Position numbers and translations under genes: made by a program. The notes below the pieces were generated by a model. It was given only the letters and a program-made list of their open reading frames with translations. It did no database searches and was not told the DNA's origin. Shown here piece by piece: positions 27,642 to 36,224 of a DNA stretch of 64,000 bases. Positions within the stretch are counted from its first letter, which is position 1. Each line of letters starts with the position of its first letter. Source of the stretch: Xenorhabdus szentirmaii DSM 16338 (lineage in GTDB: Bacteria > Pseudomonadota > Gammaproteobacteria > Enterobacterales > Enterobacteriaceae); contig NZ_NIBV01000001.1 in the NCBI RefSeq assembly GCF_002632585.1, positions 1,058,897 through 1,122,896 on the forward strand, written 5' to 3'.

Positions 27642-28400
27642 GTGAAGCAAACTCAGCGGCATGATGCAATAATAGAGTTGGTGCGTCTTCAGGGTTATGT
27701 CAGTACGGAAGAGCTGGTTGAATATTTTGATGTCAGCCCGCAAACCATTCGGCGCGATTTAAACGATCTGGCAGATAAAAATAAGATCCAGCGTCATCAC
27801 GGCGGGGCGGCATTGCCTTCCAGCTCCGTCAATACGGCCTATCATGACCGCAAGATTTTGTGGTCAGAAGAGAAAGCCCGTATCGCTCAGCAAGTTGCTA
27901 CCCAAATCCCGAATGGTGCAACACTCTTCATTGATATTGGCACGACGCCGGAAGCGGTTGCACATGCGCTGCTCAATCACCGGGATTTAAGGATTGTAAC
28001 CAACAATCTCAATGTCGCTACCCTGTTTATGGGAAAAGAAGACTTCCGCCTGATTCTGGCGGGAGGGGAAGTCCGTTCCCGCGATGGTGGCATCATTGGT
28101 GAAGCCACATTGGATTTCATTTCTCAATTTCGTCTTGATTTCGGCATTCTCGGGATCAGCGGTATTGATAATGATGGCTCCCTGCTTGAGTTTGATTACC
28201 ACGAAGTCAGAACCAAACGCGCCATTATCGAAAATTCTCGTTGTGTCATGCTGGTTGCGGATCACTCGAAATTTGGTCGCAGTGCCATGGTAAACCTTGG
28301 CAACATGAATCTGATTGATTTTTTGTTCACAGACAAAGCCCCGCCCCCCAGTATCCAGAAAATCGTTGAGCAACACAGCGTCAAGTTAGAGCTGTGCTGA
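27642..28400 (+). CDS. glpR: Glycerol-3-phosphate regulon repressor GlpR
   Basis: 252 residues, GTG start with AGGGGA upstream. DeoR family: winged helix (VSTEELVEYFDVSPQTIRRDLNDL) then a sugar-phosphate-binding domain with DIGTT, TNNLNVA and DHSKFGR. Unlike the reference E. coli K-12 copy it is full length. It represses glp genes in the absence of glycerol-3-phosphate; two operator-like sites lie just before glpD. Confidence 0.95.
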   Translation: MKQTQRHDAIIELVRLQGYVSTEELVEYFDVSPQTIRRDLNDLADKNKIQRHHGGAALPSSSVNTAYHDRKILWSEEKARIAQQVATQIPNGATLFIDIGTTPEAVAHALLNHRDLRIVTNNLNVATLFMGKEDFRLILAGGEVRSRDGGIIGEATLDFISQFRLDFGILGISGIDNDGSLLEFDYHEVRTKRAIIENSRCVMLVADHSKFGRSAMVNLGNMNLIDFLFTDKAPPPSIQKIVEQHSVKLELC

Positions 28401-28425
28401 TAAACGCTTACTGACTGATATTTTT

Positions 28426-28448
28426 CCCCACCTCATGTTCTGGTGGGG
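28426..28448. terminator. Stem-loop after glpR
   Basis: Seven-bp arms CCCCACC / GGTGGGG with a 9-nt loop, 25 nt past the stop. The T run precedes the stem, so it would serve the minus strand better; as a plus-strand terminator it is weak. Confidence 0.45.
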
Positions 28449-28593
28449 ATACCGACAAATCCCCTTCCCAAATTTGTATCCCGCACATTCCTCATTAATC
28501 TTATCTATAAGATCAAGATCTGTTAGCTGTATCACGCGAATATGTTTTTTATAAGTTAGTGGTTGGCGATTGATGAAATTTTGATTACAATCG

Positions 28594-28634
28594 CCTGATC
28601 GAAAACGAGCATTAAAGAACTATTTCGAACATTT
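28594..28634. promoter_or_regulatory. Two tandem GlpR operators in front of glpD
   Basis: Two 21-bp windows (28594-28614 and 28614-28634) match a GlpR operator pattern (TATGTTCGATAACGAACATTT, from memory) at 15 and 14 positions by hand count. They follow each other with a 20-bp period and end just before the glpD ribosome site. An additional 8-bp inverted repeat (GGCGATTG / CAATCGCC) spans 28565-28595. Confidence 0.6.
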
Positions 28635-28647
28635 CAGAGGGTGTGCA

Positions 28648-30144
28648 ATGGAAACCAAAGACTTGATAGTAATCGGCGGTGGAATTAACGGCGCAGGTAT
28701 TGCGGCAGATGCGGCTGGACGGGGGCTTTCAGTCCTGCTGTTGGAAGGTCAAGACTTGGCCAGTGCGACGTCATCTGCCAGCTCCAAGCTGATCCACGGT
28801 GGCTTGCGTTATCTGGAGCATTATGAATTCCGTTTGGTCAGTGAAGCACTGGCAGAGCGTGAAGTGCTCCTGAAACTGGCGCCACACATTGCATTCCCTA
28901 TGCGTTTTCGTTTACCGCACCAGCCCCATTTGCGCCCAGCCTGGATGATCCGCATAGGTCTTTTCCTGTATGACAATCTGGGCAAGCGCGTGAGTTTACC
29001 CGGCAGTAAGGGGCTGAAATTTGGTGCAAATTCAGTACTGAAACCCTCTATCACCCGTGGCTTTGAGTATTCTGACTGCTGGGTTGATGACGCTCGTCTG
29101 GTTGTCCTGAACGCGCAAGAAGTACAAAAGCGTGGCGGTGAAGTGCGGACCCGCACTAAAGTGACCCGCGCATGGCGTGAAAATGGTTATTGGATGGTTG
29201 AAGCCACCGATCTCATCACTGGCGAAGCGCGCACATGGCGTGCGAAGGGTTTAGTTAATGCAACCGGCCCGTGGGTGAAGAGCTTCTTTGATAATGGCCT
29301 GAAACTGAAGTCACCGTATGGCATTCGCCTGATCAAAGGCAGTCATATCGTTGTTCCTCGTGTCCATGATGAGCCGCAATCTTATATTCTGCAAAACGAA
29401 GATAACCGCATCGTGTTTGTCATTCCGTGGAACGATGATTTTTCTATCATCGGTACGACTGATGTTGAATATAAAGGCGATCCAAAAGACGTTAAAATTG
29501 ATGAGACAGAAATCGATTATTTGCTGAAAGTCTATAATGCTCACTTCAAAAAACAGTTGATGCGTAATGATGTCGTCTGGACTTATTCAGGTGTTCGCCC
29601 ATTGTGTGATGATGAATCCGATTCACCGCAGGCAATCACGCGTGACTACACGCTGGATATACAAGATGACCAAGGCCAGACACCATTGCTTTCAGTATTT
29701 GGCGGCAAGTTGACGACTTATCGTAAGCTGGCTGAACACGCGATGGAAAAATTGGTGAAGTATTATCCAAACGCCGGTGGTGCATGGACCAAAAATGGTC
29801 AGTTGCCGGGTGGTGAGCTGGAAGGCCATGACCGCGATGGTTACGCGCGCCTGCTCCGTCAGCGTCATAATTGGTTACCGGAAGGCGTTGCGCTTCGTTA
29901 TGCCCGCACTTACGGCAGCAATAGCCAGATGATCCTGAAAGGTGCAGAAAGCCTGGCTAATCTTGGCGAATCCTTTGGACATGGCCTGTATGAAACGGAA
30001 TTGCGTTATTTAGTTGAACAAGAGTGGGTAACACAGTTGGATGATGCTATCTGGCGTCGGACCAAACTGGGAATGTGGCTCACTGATGAACAAAAACAGC
30101 GTGTCGCTGATTGGTTAGTGCAGAATACCAAATCAGTTCAATAG
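28648..30144 (+). CDS. glpD: Aerobic glycerol-3-phosphate dehydrogenase
   Basis: 498 residues. FAD-binding GGGINGAG at residues 8-15, SSKLIHGGLRYLEHYEF, RIVFVIPWNDDFSIIGTTD and FGGKLTTYRKLAEHAMEK follow the GlpD pattern through the whole length. A peripheral inner-membrane flavoprotein, it oxidises glycerol-3-phosphate to dihydroxyacetone phosphate and feeds ubiquinone. Ribosome site AGAGG at 28636. It has its own GlpR-controlled upstream region and a strong terminator. Confidence 0.97.
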   Translation: METKDLIVIGGGINGAGIAADAAGRGLSVLLLEGQDLASATSSASSKLIHGGLRYLEHYEFRLVSEALAEREVLLKLAPHIAFPMRFRLPHQPHLRPAWMIRIGLFLYDNLGKRVSLPGSKGLKFGANSVLKPSITRGFEYSDCWVDDARLVVLNAQEVQKRGGEVRTRTKVTRAWRENGYWMVEATDLITGEARTWRAKGLVNATGPWVKSFFDNGLKLKSPYGIRLIKGSHIVVPRVHDEPQSYILQNEDNRIVFVIPWNDDFSIIGTTDVEYKGDPKDVKIDETEIDYLLKVYNAHFKKQLMRNDVVWTYSGVRPLCDDESDSPQAITRDYTLDIQDDQGQTPLLSVFGGKLTTYRKLAEHAMEKLVKYYPNAGGAWTKNGQLPGGELEGHDRDGYARLLRQRHNWLPEGVALRYARTYGSNSQMILKGAESLANLGESFGHGLYETELRYLVEQEWVTQLDDAIWRRTKLGMWLTDEQKQRVADWLVQNTKSVQ

Positions 30145-30160
30145 CACACTGATCCAAGTA

Positions 30161-30190
30161 AAAATGGCGATAATTTTTTATCGCCATTTT
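30161..30190 (+). terminator. Terminator of glpD
   Basis: 13-bp perfect arms (AAAATGGCGATAA / TTATCGCCATTTT) with a TTTT loop, 16 nt after the stop. The stem ends in TTTT and so works in both directions. Confidence 0.9.
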
Positions 30191-30377
30191 AGTTTAATTG
30201 TCATTTTAGTATTTATGTTTCTTCCCGCCCACTGCTTTCCTTTCGATGTTCATAAATTTTCGGAATCAATCATTCTTATTTTTATTTGAATTCTCTTATT
30301 TTTCATTGGATTGCACTGGCTATTCAACATGAAGTTTTTCATGGTTGTGATAGTATTCTGAAAATTTTCCTTCCACT

Positions 30378-30572
30378 TTGGTGTGTAGTGACAATGATGA
30401 ATTTTTATCTTTGGAAAAAGCGCATATTTTTGCCAATTGTTGGAAGTCAGATTTAATTATGTTACCCGGAGCCGGTCATATTCATACTGCCGCTGGCTAT
30501 GGTGAATGGAAAGAAGGCGAGAAGCTCATCAACGAACGGTCAGATAACGGGCTGATCCCCAATCACAATTGA
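30378..30572 (+). pseudogene. Remnant of an RBBP9/YdeN-type serine hydrolase
   Basis: The 64-codon frame (from a TTG) reads like the C-terminal third of RBBP9/YdeN alpha/beta hydrolases: SDNDEFLSLEKAHIFA, then the catalytic-His region GAGHIHTAAGYGEW. No ATG or ribosome site precedes it, and the nucleophile part is missing. A possible scrap of the earlier part (LAIQHE) is visible near 30315 in another frame. Probably a decayed gene. Confidence 0.6.
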
Positions 30573-30619
30573 TTTATTCATCATATAATCACAATTATAA
30601 ATAATGTGAGGGAATATTT

Positions 30620-31192
30620 GTGTTAACCATTCGGAAAGCGAAAATACAAGATGCCAGATTATTATCTCAATTACTTGAAACAAGTTACCGTTTTTACTTT
30701 TCCGAACTATGGAATAATAAAGATGAGTTAAAAACTTATATTTCCGAAGAGAGTTCAATAGAGAATATCGTGGCTTCACTTGAAACACCGGATCACCATT
30801 GGTTTATTGCCGAATCCCATCAAGATATCAATGTTGCTGCAACGGGCCATGACATCATCCCCGGCAATATCATCGGTTTCAGTAAAATCGTTCTCAATCA
30901 ATTGATTCCTGACAAAGATTTCACCGGTATTTATTTACATAAACTTTATCTGACGCCTCATTTGACCGGAAAAAAATATGGGGATCAGTTATTTGATCAT
31001 ATTGTTGCGTTTGGCCAGGAGAGGGGGCAAAAATGGCTTTGGCTGGAAGTACTGGAAAAAAATCCCAAGGCCATCAGATTCTATGCCAGAAAAGGCATGG
31101 AGTGGCAAAAAGATATTATTTTTTCCAGTGAAACCCAGCAAAGCACAATGCATATCATGGCGAAGAACTTATCCCTGATAAAAATGGAATGA
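30620..31192 (+). CDS. GNAT-family N-acetyltransferase
   Basis: 190 residues, GTG start with GTGAGGGA eight bases upstream. The GNAT fold is clear: N-terminal IRKAKIQDARLLSQLL, beta-4 IYLHKLYLTPHLTGKKYGDQLFDHI with the acetyl-CoA loop, and EKNPKAIRFYARKGM. The acceptor substrate is unknown. The gene overlaps the convergent hydrolase gene by 38 nt. Confidence 0.85.
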   Translation: MLTIRKAKIQDARLLSQLLETSYRFYFSELWNNKDELKTYISEESSIENIVASLETPDHHWFIAESHQDINVAATGHDIIPGNIIGFSKIVLNQLIPDKDFTGIYLHKLYLTPHLTGKKYGDQLFDHIVAFGQERGQKWLWLEVLEKNPKAIRFYARKGMEWQKDIIFSSETQQSTMHIMAKNLSLIKME

Positions 31193-32051
31193 TTTTTTCT
31201 GCCAGTGCTTGCATAAATGTGGGCGGGAAACTGTGCCCCATTTTTTGTACTGGCACAAATTCAGCCCCGGTAATTCGTCTGGCGGTATCTTCTCCACAGG
31301 CAATCGGGATCAAAGGATCATCTTCACCGTGCACAACCAATGTTGGGCAGCCAATTTGTGCCAATAGCGCAGTGCGATGGGAATCCGCCATTATCGCCAG
31401 AGTCTGCCGCCTTGGGCTATCGGGGTGATATCCACCACGACGCAAAGCTATTCTGAGATGTCGGGTCAGTGCTTCCTTATCCAACGACTCAGCGGGGGAA
31501 ACCACGGCTTGAACCATTCTAAGTTGATGAGCAATCAGCTCATCTTCATGGGGACCAGCAGGTTTCGACAATAATGCAGCCATGACTTCTGGCTTGGGAT
31601 GAGGCAAGCGGGGAGCGCCGCTTGAACTCATGATGCTCACTAAACTTTTCGCCCGTTCAGGGTAAGTGGCGGCAAGCCTCTGGGCAATCATTCCCCCCAT
31701 GGATGCACCAATAATATGGGCATGTGAAATACCCAATGCATCAAGTATCCCCAAGGCATCATCAGCCATATCCTGTAGGCTGTAAGGTGGGCGAACCGGC
31801 AATCCCAAACTGAAACGGAGTTTTTGCCAAAGAAAATTGCGTTGTTGGATATGATCAAAGCGCTGGCTTAGCCCCGCATCACGATTATCATAGCGGATAA
31901 CGCGAAACCCGGCGGTAACTAACTGATTGATTATTTCATCCGGCCAATCAATGAGCTGCATCCCCAATCCCATAATAAGCAATATAACCGGATGTGATTT
32001 TTCACCGCTATCTTCAACTTCAATGGAAATATGATTGGCAGTCACTTTCAT
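31155..32051 (-). CDS. Alpha/beta-fold hydrolase
   Basis: 298 residues. Oxyanion region ILLIMGLGMQL, nucleophile elbow GASMGGM (Ser about 116), acid in VHGEDDPLIP, and His in KMGHSFPP near the end form a full catalytic triad. The MGLGMQLIDWP segment and YDNRDAGLSQRFD resemble the aclacinomycin-methylesterase / RdmC-like group. The substrate is not predictable. Confidence 0.85.
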   Translation of the reverse strand: MKVTANHISIEVEDSGEKSHPVILLIMGLGMQLIDWPDEIINQLVTAGFRVIRYDNRDAGLSQRFDHIQQRNFLWQKLRFSLGLPVRPPYSLQDMADDALGILDALGISHAHIIGASMGGMIAQRLAATYPERAKSLVSIMSSSGAPRLPHPKPEVMAALLSKPAGPHEDELIAHQLRMVQAVVSPAESLDKEALTRHLRIALRRGGYHPDSPRRQTLAIMADSHRTALLAQIGCPTLVVHGEDDPLIPIACGEDTARRITGAEFVPVQKMGHSFPPTFMQALAEKIIPFLSGISSSP

Positions 32052-32355
32052 ACGATCCCACCTTTTGGTATGTATTCAATATGTTCAAATCATGATCGAA
32101 GAGAGATACCTATCGTTTTTTGAGTTGCGTGATGCAATTCGAAACTCATTGGGTATAAATCAATAAATACAAAATAATTAAATTTTATTATTGAATATAA
32201 TGATAGAAAAAACCAATTATTAATATTTTTAAGCAAAAAAGTTGCAATAAAAATATTTCATTGACTCATGTATTCTGTAACATAGTAAATTGGCTTAGTT
32301 GAAATTACTTATTAAATAATAAAATGCAGAACATAAATAGGGATGAAAACTTGCA
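32052..32355 (+). promoter_or_regulatory. Upstream region of the yhf operon
   Basis: A 304-nt AT-rich gap between divergent genes. A possible promoter has TTGACT at 32261-32266 and TAGTAA at 32283-32288 with a 16-bp spacer; the -10 match is poor. I see no clear operator palindrome. Confidence 0.3.
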
Positions 32356-33264
32356 ATGATAAGTCAGACATTCATTAAAAAAGAGGGAATTGCACAAGCG
32401 TTCTTGGCTCGTTATCTTCTTTCGGAGCAATGTGGCAATCGATTGAAAACCATAGAATTATTGGCCAAAGAATGTGAGTTATCTGTAGGTTTGATGCAAG
32501 CTGCATTGAAATCGCTGGAACAGGCACAAGCGATTGGAATTAAGCGTCGTGGCCGCAATGGCAGCTACCTTTCCCAGATAAACCACAAATTGCTGCTGGA
32601 ATATGCCAATATCGGCAATGTGGTTTGTGCAATGCCACTTCCTTACACTCGTACCTATGAAGGGCTGGCAAGTGGGTTAAAAGCACTGTGTGCCGGCGTT
32701 CCTTTCTATTTTGCGCACATGCGGGGATCGGATATCCGCATTGAGTGTTTGCTGAATGGTATTTATGATTTGGCTGTCACGTCAAGGCTTGCCGCTGAGC
32801 AGCATCCAGAGCACAAAGATTTATATATTGCGCTGTCACTCGGAACCCGAAGCTATACCGACAGGCATCGGTTGATTTTCCGCCAGGGGGAAAAAGAAAC
32901 GATTCGCCGTGTCGGATTGGACAGTGCCTCAGCAGATCAAAAAATAATGACAAGTCAGTACTTTGCCGGGAAAGAGATTGAACTGGTCGAGATCTCCTAC
33001 CATGAGTGTCTGAATCAGATCATAAAAGGTCATATTGATGCGACTATCTGGAACGTCGGACAAGGCCATGAACTACTCGCACAAGGTCTGACGACCGAAT
33101 TGCCTGAGGATAGCGAGTGCTTTACTAAAGCGTCCGAAGCCGTTATTCTCACCCGAAAAGACAATATTCCCATCCAGCAATTCCTGCGGACTATCGTTGA
33201 CAGAGATGCATTGCTGGCGCATCAGAAAAATGTCATAGCAGGTATCGCCGAACCGGCTTATTGA
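32356..33264 (+). CDS. yhfZ: YhfZ-like GntR-type regulator with solute-binding-like domain
   Basis: 302 residues (E. coli YhfZ about 301). An N-terminal winged helix (LSEQCGNRLKTIELLAKECELSVGLMQAALKSLEQ) is followed by a C-terminal periplasmic-binding-protein-like ligand domain (FYFAHMRGSDIRIECLLNGIYDLAVTS, GHIDATIWNVG). First gene of the operon and probably its regulator. The ligand is unknown; the architecture suggests it senses the imported substrate or a product. Confidence 0.88.
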   Translation: MISQTFIKKEGIAQAFLARYLLSEQCGNRLKTIELLAKECELSVGLMQAALKSLEQAQAIGIKRRGRNGSYLSQINHKLLLEYANIGNVVCAMPLPYTRTYEGLASGLKALCAGVPFYFAHMRGSDIRIECLLNGIYDLAVTSRLAAEQHPEHKDLYIALSLGTRSYTDRHRLIFRQGEKETIRRVGLDSASADQKIMTSQYFAGKEIELVEISYHECLNQIIKGHIDATIWNVGQGHELLAQGLTTELPEDSECFTKASEAVILTRKDNIPIQQFLRTIVDRDALLAHQKNVIAGIAEPAY

Positions 33265-33316
33265 ATCCGGAAAAACCCAATAACCCATTGATTAACTCCG
33301 GTGTATAACAAAATCG

Positions 33317-33697
33317 ATGTTGGAACAACGATTAGCTATTTTATTACAGGGTGGTGTTATCGATCAGGATATTTACAAGGATATGCTGAGTGTTGTGCAT
33401 GATCTGGAAGATATCTGGCTGATACCTGTCCATCACCCGCAAGGAGAAATGGCGCTTACTCATATGGCGGTTGCTCTCATGCGTTCACGACGGGGTGAAG
33501 AAATTGCTCCACTGGATGGAGAAATACTGGCAAGCATTGAGCAATGTGAACACTATGAGCAATTAACCACGATCCTTCGAGCCTTACTTAAAAAATTCAC
33601 CGTTATATTGCACCCCAATGAAGAAGGCTACCTGTTAGTAAATTTATATGGTTTAATGTTTTCATTAGAAAATCATTCGTTTTCGGATACTCCATAA
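33317..33697 (+). CDS. yhfY: YhfY-like PRD-domain protein
   Basis: 126 residues (E. coli about 120), a single PTS-regulation-like domain with no DNA-binding part. Candidate phospho-His are in VVHDLED and in ALTHMAVALMRSRRGEEI. The latter block and the YLLVNLYGLMF end match the mini-protein at 58179 by eye (ASHVKAMVKRAQTGEPL; VYLLSVHFEIA). It probably links the operon to PTS phosphorylation state. Confidence 0.85.
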   Translation: MLEQRLAILLQGGVIDQDIYKDMLSVVHDLEDIWLIPVHHPQGEMALTHMAVALMRSRRGEEIAPLDGEILASIEQCEHYEQLTTILRALLKKFTVILHPNEEGYLLVNLYGLMFSLENHSFSDTP

Positions 33698-33787
33698 ATA
33701 TTCAAAAAAATGAAGATTTTTTTTGTTCAGAAAACGTTTCTATTTTTTTATACAGCCTTGCTGCTTTGCAGACATGAAGGGAGGCCT

Positions 33788-34987
33788 ATGTTTATTGATG
33801 CATTGAAAAAGCAAAACCCTAAATTGATTGAAGTTGCAAAAACGCTTTGGCAACAAGGTACAATATTGCCAGATACTTACGTCATTGATGTTGATCAGGT
33901 TTTAGAGAATGGCCGGCGCTTATTGCAGACTGCAAAACAATATGGCATTGAACTCTATTTGATGACCAAACAGATTGGCCGTAATCCATGGCTTATCAAA
34001 AAACTGATTGAAATCGGCTATCGCGGTGTTGTTGCTGTTGATTTTAAGGAAGCCTATACCCTGAGCCAGCATGGTATACCGCTCTGCCACATCGGGCACT
34101 TGGTACAAATGCCTGCCCACCTGATAGAAACCATGCTCAGGCATAATCCGGATATCGTCACGGTATTTTCTCTTGAGAAAGCACAAGCCATTTCAGATGC
34201 AGCGGAAAAACTGGGGCGCGTTCAGCCCATCATGTTGAAAGTGTATGATAAGCGCGATACGGTTTTTGTTGGTCAGGAAGCGGGGATCCCTTTTAGTGAA
34301 CTCGATGATACAGTGAGCGCGCTAAAGCATATGCCGGGAGTGAAACTCAGTGGGCTGACCCATTTCCCTTGCTTATCGTGGGATTCCCGATATCAGACGA
34401 CTTTGCCTACGACGAATTTACTCACCCTCATTCGGGCTCGCAACCGACTCAAGCAACTCGGTATCATACTTTCACAAATTAATGCCCCCTCAGCCTCAAG
34501 CTGTAGCACCATTCCGTTGCTCACCAAATATGGGGCTACCCATCTTGAACCCGGGCATGCCCTCACTGGTACGATCCCTGCCAATATTAGCGGGCAAGAA
34601 CCAGAACATATCGCAATGGTCTATCTGACAGAGGTGTCGCACCATCACGACGGCAATAGTTACTGCTACGGTGGCGGTTACTATAAACGTAATTACATGA
34701 AACATGCGCTGGTCTTCCCTGAGAGCGCCCTTTCACCCAAAAAAGTGCGGATACTTCGCTTAGGCGATCCTTATATTGACTACCATATCCCATTGTCGGG
34801 CAAACACTCTATCGGTAGCCCCGTTGTCATGTGTTTCCGTACTCAGATTTTCGTGACCCGCAGTGACGTTGCCTTTGTTTCTGGTGCTCGCTCTGGCTCA
34901 CCGAAACTTGAAGGCATTTACGACAGTCAGGGAAACTGGAAAAACGGCGGTTACTTCTTGCGATCATCAACTATTGACAATCACTAA
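33788..34987 (+). CDS. yhfX: YhfX, alanine-racemase-like PLP protein
   Basis: 399 residues from ATG 33788, which has AAGGGAGG upstream and matches the E. coli start (MFVEALKRQNP); the frame is open to 33710. Alanine racemase N-terminal barrel: the PLP-lysine region is LYLMTKQIGRNPW, with GLTHFPC and AEPGHALTGT-like residues (LEPGHALTGTIP). The C-terminal domain ends with SGARSGSPKLEG. It is predicted to act on an amino acid or amine; the substrate is unproven. Confidence 0.88.
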   Translation: MFIDALKKQNPKLIEVAKTLWQQGTILPDTYVIDVDQVLENGRRLLQTAKQYGIELYLMTKQIGRNPWLIKKLIEIGYRGVVAVDFKEAYTLSQHGIPLCHIGHLVQMPAHLIETMLRHNPDIVTVFSLEKAQAISDAAEKLGRVQPIMLKVYDKRDTVFVGQEAGIPFSELDDTVSALKHMPGVKLSGLTHFPCLSWDSRYQTTLPTTNLLTLIRARNRLKQLGIILSQINAPSASSCSTIPLLTKYGATHLEPGHALTGTIPANISGQEPEHIAMVYLTEVSHHHDGNSYCYGGGYYKRNYMKHALVFPESALSPKKVRILRLGDPYIDYHIPLSGKHSIGSPVVMCFRTQIFVTRSDVAFVSGARSGSPKLEGIYDSQGNWKNGGYFLRSSTIDNH

Positions 34988-35300
34988 CTGAAGGTATTGC
35001 ATATAATATTATTACATTATTAAACAATAATAATATTATTCCGTTATAGTGGAATTTCCCGCATATTGCTGTGCAACTATTTTATGGAATACTAAAAAAG
35101 ATTGAGAATATTACCCAATATTCCGCTTTGTATTCCCTTTCAGCGTTGATAGCGTCGAAGGCACATGCGACTGCGGGATATTAAAGATATCAAGTTGAGC
35201 ATCGGGGGATACACTGCAATCATCATCAATAAACCAGACGAGTCATCATCTGGTCGCAAAGTTAAATAATCGCAGCATTGACGCATCTGGCTATACCTAC
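34988..35300 (+). other. Gap where E. coli has yhfW; possible gene remnant
   Basis: 313 nt between yhfX and php with no credible full gene. The E. coli operon has a phosphopentomutase-like yhfW here of about 400 codons. A 34-codon frame (35165-35269) ends just before php and may be the last scrap of a deleted gene, but I cannot identify it. AT-rich at its 5' part. Confidence 0.5.
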
Positions 35301-36170
35301 GTGCACGAACACCTGCACATCGACCTCTCTGCAACGAAAGGCACCCTTGATTATCGGTTGGATCAATATGATCTGATCGCAGATGAGCTTCGCCATCTCT
35401 ATTCCCTCGGCGTCAGAAACATTGTGGAGGTGACCAATCGCTATATGGGACGCAATGCAGCTTTTTTGTTAGATTTAATGCATGATACCGATATCAACAT
35501 CATTGCCTCAACAGGTTACTATAAGCAATCCTTCTTTCCGGCCCATTTGAGTGGGTTGAGTGTACAAGAAATTGCGGATGAGATGATTACTGAAATTGAA
35601 ACCGGCATTGATGGTACAGAACTAAAAGCGGGAGTGATTGCTGAAATCGGCTCCAGTTTTGGGGAAATCACGGAAGATGAACACAAAGTATTTACCGCCG
35701 CTGCTTTGGCACATCAAATGACCGGCTGCCCTATTTCTACCCATACCACGTTGAGCACAATGGGACGTGAGCAATTGGCGCTATTGACGAAATTGGGTGT
35801 ACCTCCCGGGCATATCGCTATCGGTCATTGTGACTTGCAGGATAACCTCGATAACATCATTGCGCTTCTGGAGGATGGGGCGTGGGTTCAATTTGATACG
35901 ATAGGCAAAAACAACTATTACCCGGATGGCGGGCGCATTGCCATGTTGCAGGAAGTTGCCCGGCGTGGATTGCTTGGCCGGGTGATGCTTTCTCAGGATA
36001 TTACTCGTCGATCTCATCTGAAAAAAAATGGGGGAAATGGATTTGGTTACTTATTGACCACATTCATCCCCATGTTACTGGAAGCGGGCTTTTCCCAAAT
36101 GCAGGTAGATCAACTGCTACGGGATAACCCCGCACTTTTTTTCCGGAACGCACCATATTTTTCCAAATAA
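35301..36170 (+). CDS. php: Phosphotriesterase homology protein Php (YhfV)
   Basis: 289 residues if the GTG at 35301 is the start. Metal-binding HEHLH at the very N-terminus, VIAEIGSS with the bridging Glu, THTTLSTMG, GHCDLQDN and LSQDITRRSH complete the binuclear centre of this amidohydrolase-superfamily branch. Similarity to E. coli Php continues upstream (SIDASGYTY against SFDPTGYTL), but at the aligned start there is CGC, and no ATG, GTG or TTG occurs in the open upstream stretch 35199-35300. Use of ATT at 35277 or a damaged start is possible. Substrate unknown. Confidence 0.82.
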   Translation: MHEHLHIDLSATKGTLDYRLDQYDLIADELRHLYSLGVRNIVEVTNRYMGRNAAFLLDLMHDTDINIIASTGYYKQSFFPAHLSGLSVQEIADEMITEIETGIDGTELKAGVIAEIGSSFGEITEDEHKVFTAAALAHQMTGCPISTHTTLSTMGREQLALLTKLGVPPGHIAIGHCDLQDNLDNIIALLEDGAWVQFDTIGKNNYYPDGGRIAMLQEVARRGLLGRVMLSQDITRRSHLKKNGGNGFGYLLTTFIPMLLEAGFSQMQVDQLLRDNPALFFRNAPYFSK

Positions 36171-36224
36171 AAATTAATTCATTAAAAACAATAATATATT
36201 AGATACCAGAAGAGGTATGACAAC

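Noticed and set aside
30311..30377. Start of an intact hydrolase gene
   Set aside because: The residues are in a different frame from 30378-30572 and there is no start codon, so it was treated as remnant only.
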